DNA from: Betaproteobacteria bacterium
Lineage (GTDB): Bacteria > Pseudomonadota > Gammaproteobacteria > Burkholderiales > Rhodocyclaceae
Length of the DNA: 18,455 nt
Assembly (NCBI GenBank): GCA_028065725.1
Contig: JAPTVL010000458.1
Location: forward strand, 1-18,455
Direction: 5' to 3'
Both the position numbers and the translations under genes were made by a program. This document shows positions 1 to 7,000 of the stretch, one piece after another (within the stretch, counting starts at the first letter, position 1; every line of letters begins with the position of its first letter). The notes below the pieces were generated by a model. That model was not told the origin of the DNA and made no database searches. It was given only the letters and a program-made list of their open reading frames with translations.

Positions 1-889
1 GGTAGCGCAATTGCTGGTTCAGCAGAACCAGGTCGTGCGTTCAGGCACGCCGCTGGTACGCATTGCCAGCCCGGAACTCGGCCAGTTGCAATTGCAGTTG
101 CTGCAAGCCAGCGCCCGCGCCACGCTCGCACGGCAAGCGGCGCGGCGCGAACAGGCTTTGTTCGATGAGGGCATCATCCCGCAACGCCGGGTGCAGGAAG
201 CGCAGGCCGCTTTGATGGAAGCCGAAGCCCTGCTCAACCAGGCCAAGGCGGGGTTGCGATTAAGCGGCATGTCGGCCGCGACGATCGCGCGCATTGCGGC
301 TTCCGGCAAGCCGCAGGACAGCATCACGCTGGCCGCGACGCAGGCCGGAATCGTGACCGAGATTGCGGTCAAGCCGGGGCAGCGGGTCGAAGCCGCGACC
401 GCATTGCTGCATGTGGCCCAAATCGATTCCCTGTGGCTGGATATCCAGCTTCCGGTGTCCGAGGGCGCGAATTGGCCGGTGGGAACGAAGGTCAAGGTGC
501 AGGGACGGGACGTCACGGCGCGCATCTTGAGCACCAGCCCGACCGTGTCGTCCGGCAGCCAGACAGTGGTGCTGCGGGCGGCGGTCGAGGGCAAGGCCGG
601 CCTGGTTCGGCCTGGCGAGTTCGTGACGGTCGAGCTGCCTGTCGCAACCACTCAGGCGGCCACCCAGGGCAGCTGGGACGTGCCGCTGTCCGCCGTGGCC
701 CACGACGGCAAGCAGGCGCATGTGTTCGTCCGCACTCCCGTCGGCTTTGAAGCCAGGCCGGTGAAGGTCACGGCCAGCGCCGGGCAGCGCGTGCGCGTGC
801 AAGGCCCGCTCATGGCCGGCGAACAGATCGCTGTTTCCGGCGTGGTGGCGCTCAAGGGCGCCTGGCTCGATGCGAAGGAGAGCCAGTAA
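1..889 (+). CDS. RND efflux periplasmic adaptor subunit (HlyD/CusB/CzcB family), 5'-truncated by window edge
   Basis: This is the periplasmic adaptor (membrane-fusion protein) that links the inner-membrane RND pump to the outer-membrane channel. The frame is open from base 2 to the TAA at 887-889, so the true start and signal peptide lie left of the window; the TTG at 11 is only an internal codon. The fragment begins in the first half of the lipoyl domain (QNQVVRSGTPLVRIASPEL). A helical hairpin rich in Gln, Ala and Arg follows (about residues 30-90). The second lipoyl half (GIVTEIAVKPGQRVEAATALL), a beta-barrel and a C-terminal membrane-proximal domain complete it. The stop overlaps the pump's ATG by one base (TAATG), with AAGGAG at 875-880 serving the pump. 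No metal-binding His/Met segment is visible here, but such segments usually lie in the missing N-terminus. The family call is firm; the substrate is not readable from this piece. Confidence 0.9.
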   Translation, partial: VAQLLVQQNQVVRSGTPLVRIASPELGQLQLQLLQASARATLARQAARREQALFDEGIIPQRRVQEAQAALMEAEALLNQAKAGLRLSGMSAATIARIAASGKPQDSITLAATQAGIVTEIAVKPGQRVEAATALLHVAQIDSLWLDIQLPVSEGANWPVGTKVKVQGRDVTARILSTSPTVSSGSQTVVLRAAVEGKAGLVRPGEFVTVELPVATTQAATQGSWDVPLSAVAHDGKQAHVFVRTPVGFEARPVKVTASAGQRVRVQGPLMAGEQIAVSGVVALKGAWLDAKESQ

Positions 890-3800
890 TGCTTGCCCGC
901 CTCGTTCAGTTCTCTTTATCGCAGCGCCTGTTCATCCTGCTGGCGACACTGATTGTCGCCGGTGCGGGATGGATGGCCTACCTCGGGTTGCCGATTGACG
1001 CATTCCCCGACGTGTCGAGCACTCAGGTCAAAATCATCATGAAAGCCCCCGGCATGACGCCGGAGGAAGTCGAAAGCCGCATCGCGGTGCCGATCGAAGT
1101 GGAAATGCTCGGCATCCCGAAAACCAAGATCCTGCGTTCGGTCACCAAGTACGGCCTGGTCGACGTCACGATCGACTTCGAGGACGGCACCGACCGCTAT
1201 TGGGCGCGCCAGCAGGTCAGCGAACGCCTGGGCGGGCTGACGGAAAGCCTTCCTGCCGGCATCTCGGGCGGGATGGCGCCGGTCACGACCCCACTCGGGG
1301 AAATGTACATGTTCACCGTCGAAGGCGAGGGACTGTCGCTGGCCGAACGACGCAGCCTGCTCGACTGGGTTATCCGGCCAGCGCTGCGCACGGTGCCTGG
1401 CGTGGCCGACGTGAATGCGCTGGGGGGGGTTGTTCGCGCCTTCGACGTGGTGCCCGATCAGCTCAAAATGGCCGCCAGCGGCGTGACCATGGCGCAGCTC
1501 AGGGAGGCGATCGATGCCAACAACCGCAACGATGGTGCCGGCCGGCTCGGCGAAGGCGACGAAGTGTTGCTGGTGCGCAGCGAGGGAAGCATTACGAATC
1601 TGGACGATCTGCGGGCGATCGTGGTGACGATGAAGGAGGGTGCCCCGGTCCGCGTCGGCAATCTGGCCGAGGTCAAGATCGGCACCGTCACGCGCTATGG
1701 GGTGGTGACGCAAGACGGCAAGGGCGAGGCCGTCCAGGGTTTGGTGCTCGGACTGGCGGGTGCCAATGCGCAACAAGTCGTTGAAGGTGTGCAGAAGAAA
1801 CTGGATGAACTGCAACCGACGTTGCCGAAGGGCGTGAAGCTCGACGTTTTCTACGATCGCGCCTCCCTCGTCGACAAGGCGGTCGGTGCGGTATCCAACG
1901 CGCTGCTCGAAGCGACGGTGCTGGTCATCATTTTACTCGGGCTGTTCCTGGGCAATGTTCGGGCGGCCGTGACCGTGGCGCTGGTGCTGCCCCTGGCGGC
2001 ATTGATCACCTTCATCCTGATGCGCGGTTTTGGCATGTCGGCAAACCTGATGAGTCTGGGCGGCCTGGCCATCGCCATCGGCATGCTGCTCGATGCGGCC
2101 GTGGTGGTGGTCGAAAACGTCGTGCAGCGTCTGGCGACCGACCCCACGGCCGGCAAGCTGCCGCGCTTGCATACGGTTTATCGCGCGGTGCGCGAGGTTG
2201 CGGTGCCGGTGACGTCCGGGATTCTGATCATCATCACGGTGTTCCTGCCCCTGCTCACCTTGCAGGATCTCGAGGGCAAGTTTTTCGTGCCGGTGGCGCT
2301 CACCATCGTGTTCGCCCTGGCCGGCTCCCTGCTGTTGTCGCTGACCGTCATTCCGGTGCTGGCGTCTTATTTGCTGCGCGAGGTCAAACACGAAGACCCA
2401 TGGTTGCCGCGCAAGCTGCTGGCGCTCTACGAGCCGGCGCTTGCCTGGGGCCTGCGCCGACAGCGCATTGTCGTCGGTGTGGCGGTGGCGATGCTGGTGG
2501 GCGCGGGGGTGGTCTACACCCAGGTCGGCAAGACCTTCATGCCGACGATGGACGAGGGCGATCTGATCGTCGGCATCGAAAAACTGCCCTCGGTCAGCCT
2601 GGAACAAAGCGCCGCGCTCGATCTGAAAATTCACCAGGCCATCATGAAAGCCATTCCCGAAGTCACCGGAATCGTTGCGCGTGCCGGCTCCGACGAAATC
2701 GGCCTCGATCCGATGGGGCTTAACCAGACCGATACGTACTTGCAGTTAAAGCCGCGCGACGAGTGGCGGATGAAGAGCAAGGAAGCGCTGATGGACGAAG
2801 TGCGCAAGGTGCTCGACCCGATGCCCGGCATCGAATACAGCTTCACCCAGCCGATCGAAATGCGCGTGTCGGAAATGATCATCGGCGTACGCGGCGATCT
2901 GGCGGTGAAGATTTTCGGTCCCGACCTCGACAAGCTCAATACGTATGCGAGCCAGGTCGAAGCCCTTCTCAAGACGGTCCCCGGCAATCAGGACGTGTAT
3001 ACCGTCCAGAACGACGGCGTGCAGTACCTGCGGGTCGCGGTAGACCGTTTGCAGGCCGGCCGGCTCGGCTTGAGCGTCGAAGAGATCCAGGACGCGCTGC
3101 GCACGCAGATCGAGGGGCAGCGGGCCGGCGTCGTGATCGAGGGCAACCGCCGCACGCCGATCGTATTGCGCGGCACCGAAGCGGTTCGCATGTCGCCGGC
3201 CGAGTTCGGCGCCCTCCGGATCACAACCCAGGACGGCAGCACGGTGCCCCTGACCAGCGTCGCCACACTGGAGCGCGCCGAGGGACCGGTCAAGATCGAC
3301 CGCGAAATGGGCAGCCGCTACAGCGTGGTCATCGCCAACGTCGGCGGGCGCGACCTGGTCGGCTTCGTCGAAGAGGCCAGGGCGCTCGTCATGCAGAAAT
3401 TGCCCTTGCCCACCGGCTACCGCATCAGCTGGGGCGGTCAATTCGAGAACCAGCAGCGAGCGGCCGCGCGTTTGACGGTTGTGGTGCCGGTCGCACTCGG
3501 ACTGGTCTTCGTCCTGCTGTTCTCGACCTTCCGCTCGGTGCGTCAGGCTTTGCTGATTCTGAGCAACATCCCCTTCGCACTCGTCGGCGGCATCGTCGCC
3601 TTGTGGGTGACAGGAGAATACCTGTCGGTTCCGGCGTCGGTGGGCTTCATTGCGCTGCTCGGTATTGCCGTCCTGAACGGGGTGGTGCTGGTCAGCTATT
3701 TCAATCAACTGAAAAGCGAGGGGATGAAACTGAGCGAAGTAGTGGTGCAAGGGGCCAAACGGCGCTTGCGGCCGGTACTGATGACCGCCTCCATTACGGC

Positions 3801-3972
3801 GTTCGGACTGATTCCGCTGCTGTTTGCGACAGGCCCCGGCTCGGAAATCCAGCGGCCGCTGGCCATTGTCGTGATTGGTGGCCTGATCACCGCCACGGTG
3901 CTGACGCTGATGTTGCTTCCCATCCTGTATTTACGCTTCGCTTTCCCGAAACGAGAGGCTTCCCATGTCTGA
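889..3972 (+). CDS. CusA/CzcA-type heavy-metal efflux RND permease (HME-RND)
   Basis: This inner-membrane proton-driven pump exports metal cations through the adaptor and outer-membrane channel. It is full length (1027 aa; the family is about 1020-1080). TM1 lies at about residues 12-31, followed by a large periplasmic loop, TM2-6 at about 340-500, a second loop, and a last TM block from about 861. The TM4 motif is AIAIGMLLDAAVVVVEN with D402 and E409. It lacks the DFG-x3-DG pattern of CzcA/CnrA and, as I recall the HME classes, best fits the presumed nickel class HME5. The periplasmic methionines of E. coli CusA (573, 672) align with Leu and Glu, arguing against Cu/Ag. TM10 (GIAVLNGVVLVS) resembles CzcA. 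The gene overlaps the adaptor stop and ends inside the DUF3240 gene (8-nt overlap). A G8 run lies at 1422-1429. Metal specificity is inference. Confidence 0.93.
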   Translation: MLARLVQFSLSQRLFILLATLIVAGAGWMAYLGLPIDAFPDVSSTQVKIIMKAPGMTPEEVESRIAVPIEVEMLGIPKTKILRSVTKYGLVDVTIDFEDGTDRYWARQQVSERLGGLTESLPAGISGGMAPVTTPLGEMYMFTVEGEGLSLAERRSLLDWVIRPALRTVPGVADVNALGGVVRAFDVVPDQLKMAASGVTMAQLREAIDANNRNDGAGRLGEGDEVLLVRSEGSITNLDDLRAIVVTMKEGAPVRVGNLAEVKIGTVTRYGVVTQDGKGEAVQGLVLGLAGANAQQVVEGVQKKLDELQPTLPKGVKLDVFYDRASLVDKAVGAVSNALLEATVLVIILLGLFLGNVRAAVTVALVLPLAALITFILMRGFGMSANLMSLGGLAIAIGMLLDAAVVVVENVVQRLATDPTAGKLPRLHTVYRAVREVAVPVTSGILIIITVFLPLLTLQDLEGKFFVPVALTIVFALAGSLLLSLTVIPVLASYLLREVKHEDPWLPRKLLALYEPALAWGLRRQRIVVGVAVAMLVGAGVVYTQVGKTFMPTMDEGDLIVGIEKLPSVSLEQSAALDLKIHQAIMKAIPEVTGIVARAGSDEIGLDPMGLNQTDTYLQLKPRDEWRMKSKEALMDEVRKVLDPMPGIEYSFTQPIEMRVSEMIIGVRGDLAVKIFGPDLDKLNTYASQVEALLKTVPGNQDVYTVQNDGVQYLRVAVDRLQAGRLGLSVEEIQDALRTQIEGQRAGVVIEGNRRTPIVLRGTEAVRMSPAEFGALRITTQDGSTVPLTSVATLERAEGPVKIDREMGSRYSVVIANVGGRDLVGFVEEARALVMQKLPLPTGYRISWGGQFENQQRAAARLTVVVPVALGLVFVLLFSTFRSVRQALLILSNIPFALVGGIVALWVTGEYLSVPASVGFIALLGIAVLNGVVLVSYFNQLKSEGMKLSEVVVQGAKRRLRPVLMTASITAFGLIPLLFATGPGSEIQRPLAIVVIGGLITATVLTLMLLPILYLRFAFPKREASHV

Positions 3973-4267
3973 ACTTTGCTTAACACTGATTTGCCCGCCA
4001 GCGGTCGAGGAAAAATTGCTCGATCTGCTGCTCCTGTCATCTAACGTGACATTTTTCACCAGCACGGCTACTGCCGCGCACGGCATGGCTCACGATAATC
4101 TGGATCAAACGGAGCAGGTGCTAGGGCGGGCACGCGCGACCGAGATTCAGGTGATTGTTGCCGCAGCCGACAAAGCGGCGCTGCTTGACGCCATTCGCCA
4201 GCAATTCTCCGGCGCAGGTTTGCGTTATTGGGTGACGACGGTCGCCGAAGCGGGAGAGATCGCATGA
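3965..4267 (+). CDS. DUF3240 family small protein, PII/CutA-like size, in the metal-efflux operon
   Basis: This 100-aa soluble protein has no signal peptide or membrane span. The N-terminus (MSELCLTLICPPAVEEKLLDL), the middle TATAAHGMAHDNLDQTEQVLGR and the C-terminal alternation of strand and helix (IQVIVAAADKAALLDAIRQQF) fit DUF3240. That is a small ferredoxin-like/PII-like family repeatedly found next to HME-RND genes. Its function is not established; I infer a cytoplasmic regulator or metal sensor of the pump. Candidate ligands are the two His of the AHGMAHD segment and Cys5/Cys10. The start is fixed by GAGAGG at about 3952-3957 and by the 8-nt overlap with the pump's TGA at 3970-3972. Its own TGA overlaps the ATG of the next gene, implying translational coupling. 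Confidence 0.8.
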   Translation: MSELCLTLICPPAVEEKLLDLLLLSSNVTFFTSTATAAHGMAHDNLDQTEQVLGRARATEIQVIVAAADKAALLDAIRQQFSGAGLRYWVTTVAEAGEIA

Positions 4268-5502
4268 TGATTCGACTCCTTTTGACCGGACTTCTAACGA
4301 TTTCTGGCGCCGCGCAGGCGATGGAGCCGGTGAATCCGCCGGGGCTCTTGCCAGCCGAAATTGCCCGCCCGCTGCTCGAACAGGACCCCGGCGTCGCCGC
4401 TGCGCGCGCTGGCCTGGACGTAGCGCTGCAAGAGGCGGGCATCCTGGATAAATCCCCCTATGAATGGACTGCACGTGCATCGGGACAACAGCGCAGACTG
4501 GACAACGGCCCCCGTTACAACGAATGGAACGTGGGCATCGAGCGGACCATCCGGCTTTCCGGCAAGGCCGAAGCCGATCGCAAACTCGGCAAGGCAACTG
4601 TCGAAGAGTCCCAGGCGCGCTATGGCGAGGCACTGCACGAATCGGCACGTGAACTGATGGCCTTGTGGGTGGACTGGCTGGCGGCGGAACGCGCCCGTGA
4701 GCTGGCCGGGAGCAATCATAAATCAGGTCAGGAAAGCCTTGCGGCCGTGGAAAAGCGTGTCCGCGCAGGCGATGCCTCGAAATTGGACTTGAGCATCGCC
4801 CGTGCTGAACTGGCCGAGCAAAGGCGCCTGGACAACGATGCCAAGACGCAGGCCGCCACGGCCTGGGCGCGCCTTTCCACGCGTTATCCTGGGGTGAAGC
4901 GTCAGATAATGGCATTGCCTGCGCCATTGCCGATCGGGGAGGACGCGGCGCCCTGGCGCGACCGCATCCTGGCTCAAAGCGACGAATTGAAGGTCATCCA
5001 GGCGCACATGCAGAAGGCTCAGGCACATGCAGAGCGCGCGCGTGCGGACAAGGCCCCCGATCCGACGCTAGGGGGCTATACGGCCTCGGAGGTCGGTGGA
5101 AACGAACGTATTTATGGCGTCATGCTCAGCGTTCCGATACCCGGGGGTGCGCGTGACGCGCGCAATGCCAAGGCGATTGCAGCGGTCGATGTTTCGCGCC
5201 GGGAAGTCGAACTCAAGCAGCGCCAGCTTGAGACGGAGATTGCGAGCGCGGTTGCGACTGCGCGGGGTGCCTACGACAGCCTGCAAATTGCCAACGAAGG
5301 TGCGGCGGCCATGCAGGAGAACGCCGCGCTGATGCAGCGGGCCTATGCGCTCGGCGAAGCCGAACTGCAATCGCTGCTGCTGGCGCGTCGCCAGGCGACC
5401 GCAGCAATGAACAATGCGCTGCAAGCGCAGGTCGCCGCCCTGCAATCTTATTACGGCCTGCTCGTCGACGCGCACCTGATTTGGGAGCTGAATCATGATT
5501 AA
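4264..5502 (+). CDS. TolC/CusC-type outer-membrane efflux protein
   Basis: This is the outer-membrane channel of the tripartite metal efflux system. The protein is 412 aa, somewhat short for the family (about 420-470). I chose the ATG at 4264 because it gives a clean signal peptide (MMIRLLLTGLLTISGAAQA, cleavage before Met20), has GGGAGAG just upstream (4252-4258) and forms an ATGA overlap with the DUF3240 stop. The GTG at 4228 would add 12 charged residues that spoil the signal. No lipobox Cys is present, unlike CusC. Two repeated OEP halves are visible, with long Ala/Glu/Arg-rich coiled-coil stretches (for example REVELKQRQLETEIASAVAT). The TAA at 5500-5502 overlaps the next gene by 8 nt. 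Family assignment is secure; the exact partner is inferred from position. Confidence 0.9.
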   Translation: MMIRLLLTGLLTISGAAQAMEPVNPPGLLPAEIARPLLEQDPGVAAARAGLDVALQEAGILDKSPYEWTARASGQQRRLDNGPRYNEWNVGIERTIRLSGKAEADRKLGKATVEESQARYGEALHESARELMALWVDWLAAERARELAGSNHKSGQESLAAVEKRVRAGDASKLDLSIARAELAEQRRLDNDAKTQAATAWARLSTRYPGVKRQIMALPAPLPIGEDAAPWRDRILAQSDELKVIQAHMQKAQAHAERARADKAPDPTLGGYTASEVGGNERIYGVMLSVPIPGGARDARNAKAIAAVDVSRREVELKQRQLETEIASAVATARGAYDSLQIANEGAAAMQENAALMQRAYALGEAELQSLLLARRQATAAMNNALQAQVAALQSYYGLLVDAHLIWELNHD

Positions 5503-6232
5503 AACATTGACAATGAATTTCACGCTGCAACGAATCGAGGCCGCTTTGCGCTCCCGCTGGTTCACCTTCACCTCCCTTTTACTGCTCACCTTGATGGCGA
5601 GCAGCGTGTTCGCCCACGGCGTCGCGGAGGATGACAAGCTGTTTGTCGAACAAAGCAGCGGCATGCAGCTGATTCCGTTCATTTACCTCGGCGCCAAGCA
5701 CATGGTCACGGGCTACGACCATTTGCTATTCCTGTTCGGTGTGATTTTCTTTCTGTACCGGATGCGTGAGGTCGGAACCTACGTCACGTTATTCGCCATC
5801 GGCCATAGCGTGACGCTGCTGGTTGGCGTCCTCAGCGGCACGCATGTGAACCCCTACCTTGTCGACGCCATCATTGGCCTCTCGGTCGTGTACAAGGCGC
5901 TCGACAATTTGGGTGCATTCAAGCGGGTGCTGGGCTTTCAACCCAACACCAAGGCCGCAGTCCTGATTTTTGGCTTTTTCCATGGTTTCGGCCTTGCAAC
6001 CAAGTTGCAGGAGTTCACGCTGTCGCAGGACGGACTGGTCGCGAACATCCTCGCATTCAACGTCGGGGTCGAGCTTGGGCAGTTGCTTGCGCTGACTGCG
6101 ATCCTGATTGCCATGGGCTTCTGGCGGCGCACCGATGCATTCGGGCGCCAGGCGTTCGCGGCCAATGTCGCTTTGATGGCCGCAGGATTCGTCCTGATGG
6201 GTCATCAAATGACCAGCTATTTCAATATCTGA
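5495..6232 (+). CDS. HupE/UreJ-type (HupE_UreJ_2) membrane protein, probable metal (Ni/Co) transporter
   Basis: This 245-aa polytopic inner-membrane protein has about six spans after an N-terminal hydrophobic segment ending in SSVFA, followed by His41, the usual HupE arrangement of His right after signal cleavage. Family residues are visible: GYDHLLFL (D75, H76), H69, IGHSVTL (H104), GFFHGFGLA (H163) and FNVGVELGQL (E193). HupE/UreJ proteins are nickel or cobalt permeases in hydrogenase and urease clusters; the _2 subgroup, found beside RND efflux genes, is uncharacterised. The start at 5495 has GGGAG at 5483-5487 and overlaps the TolC-like gene by 8 nt; Met7 (5513) is an alternative. Its place in an efflux operon could mean uptake or balance of the same metal, or another role. 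Direction of transport cannot be read from sequence. Confidence 0.85.
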   Translation: MIKTLTMNFTLQRIEAALRSRWFTFTSLLLLTLMASSVFAHGVAEDDKLFVEQSSGMQLIPFIYLGAKHMVTGYDHLLFLFGVIFFLYRMREVGTYVTLFAIGHSVTLLVGVLSGTHVNPYLVDAIIGLSVVYKALDNLGAFKRVLGFQPNTKAAVLIFGFFHGFGLATKLQEFTLSQDGLVANILAFNVGVELGQLLALTAILIAMGFWRRTDAFGRQAFAANVALMAAGFVLMGHQMTSYFNI

Positions 6233-6245
6233 TTAAGGATTCAAT

Positions 6246-6866
6246 ATGTCTTCATTCAACACTTATCCGCATCCAACGTTACCCCAACTGATCAAGGCCA
6301 CAGGCGTGGCCTTGATCGCCGCAGGCGCCATCCTGATCACCACCGTGCTGCCGGCCGAGCATGGCATCGACCCCACCGGGATCGGGAAGGCGCTGGGGCT
6401 GACAACGCTGAGCACCAACAGCGGCGAGATCCCATCGGCCCTTCTTCCGGTCGCTTCCGCCGCTACGCCCCCCAGGAATACGGCTGCGCCCGCACCCGTT
6501 GCGCAAAGACCGGTAGCCACCGTGGCAGAAAGCGAAGTACCGTTCCGTAGCGACCAAATGTCGCTGACACTTCAACCCGGCGAGGGCTCTGAAATCAAGG
6601 CTTCCATGCGCAAGGGCGAACAATTCGTATTTGCCTGGGTAGCCGAAGGCGGCAAGGTCAACTTCGACATGCACGGCGAGCGGCCCAATGCGGGCGACGA
6701 ATTCACCAGTTACTCGAAAGCCAAGCAGCACACCCGCGCTCAGGGGATTTTTGTTGCGCCGTTTGACGGAACACACGGCTGGTATTGGCGCAACCGAGGC
6801 GATAAACCGGTTACGGTCAAAGTCAACGTGAGCGGTTTTTACGAGAAGCTTTACCGGCCGAAATAA
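6246..6866 (+). CDS. 'Transmembrane anchor' protein: single N-terminal TM and periplasmic domain, function unknown
   Basis: This 206-aa protein has a short cytoplasmic N-terminus (MSSFNTYPHPTLPQL), one TM at about residues 17-36 and the family signature LPAEHGIDPTGIGKALGLT just after it. A Pro/Ala-rich linker (about 65-95) leads to a C-terminal periplasmic domain with FAWVAEGGKVNFDMHGE, GTHGWYWRNRG and VKVNVSGFYE motifs. Databases usually name such proteins 'transmembrane anchor protein'; no biochemical role is known to me. Aromatic and His-containing turns (HGWYWRNRG) could bind a ligand or metal, but this is a guess. The start follows AAGGA at about 6236-6240, 13 nt after the HupE-like stop, so it is probably in the same operon. 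The same HupE-anchor pair commonly follows HME-RND genes, which suggests an accessory role in metal handling. Confidence 0.78.
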   Translation: MSSFNTYPHPTLPQLIKATGVALIAAGAILITTVLPAEHGIDPTGIGKALGLTTLSTNSGEIPSALLPVASAATPPRNTAAPAPVAQRPVATVAESEVPFRSDQMSLTLQPGEGSEIKASMRKGEQFVFAWVAEGGKVNFDMHGERPNAGDEFTSYSKAKQHTRAQGIFVAPFDGTHGWYWRNRGDKPVTVKVNVSGFYEKLYRPK

Positions 6867-6885
6867 GAACTGCCGGCCCAGTCCA

Positions 6886-6987
6886 ATGCACTCAAGCACA
6901 CCTTACGCCGGCACGGGCCGCGACCGCAGGCCGAAATACGGCGGCGTGGTGCGAGAGGTCAGGAACGTGACCTACGAACTCAAATAA
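6886..6987 (+). pseudogene. 33-codon ORF resembling a remnant of a CzcB-associated 'HGG-EV-YEL' periplasmic domain
   Basis: A short ORF runs from ATG 6886 to TAA 6985-6987. Its C-terminal half, RPKYGGVVREVRNVTYELK, resembles the conserved (K)HGGVV-EV-(D)-YELV stretch of small periplasmic domains found at the start of some CzcB-like adaptors and in stand-alone metal-operon proteins. In those proteins the sequence continues well past YEL, whereas here it stops at once. There is no signal peptide and no convincing ribosome-binding site. I read it as a decayed fragment, not a working gene. It could instead be a genuine mini protein. The resemblance is from memory and only about 15 residues long. 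Confidence 0.35.
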
Positions 6988-7000
6988 TTGTGATGCCCCA

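Noticed and set aside
889..3972. Copper/silver specificity (a true CusA)
   Set aside because: The CusA methionine triad is not kept (Leu and Glu at two aligned positions), though the TM4 motif shares the A-I-A-I-G start with CusA.
2763..3983. 406-codon frame on the + strand overlapping the RND gene
   Set aside because: Arg/Gly-rich shadow in another frame of a clearly conserved gene.
4228..4263. Upstream start for the outer-membrane channel gene
   Set aside because: It adds a charged leader in front of an excellent signal peptide and ignores the ribosome-binding site and ATGA junction at 4264.
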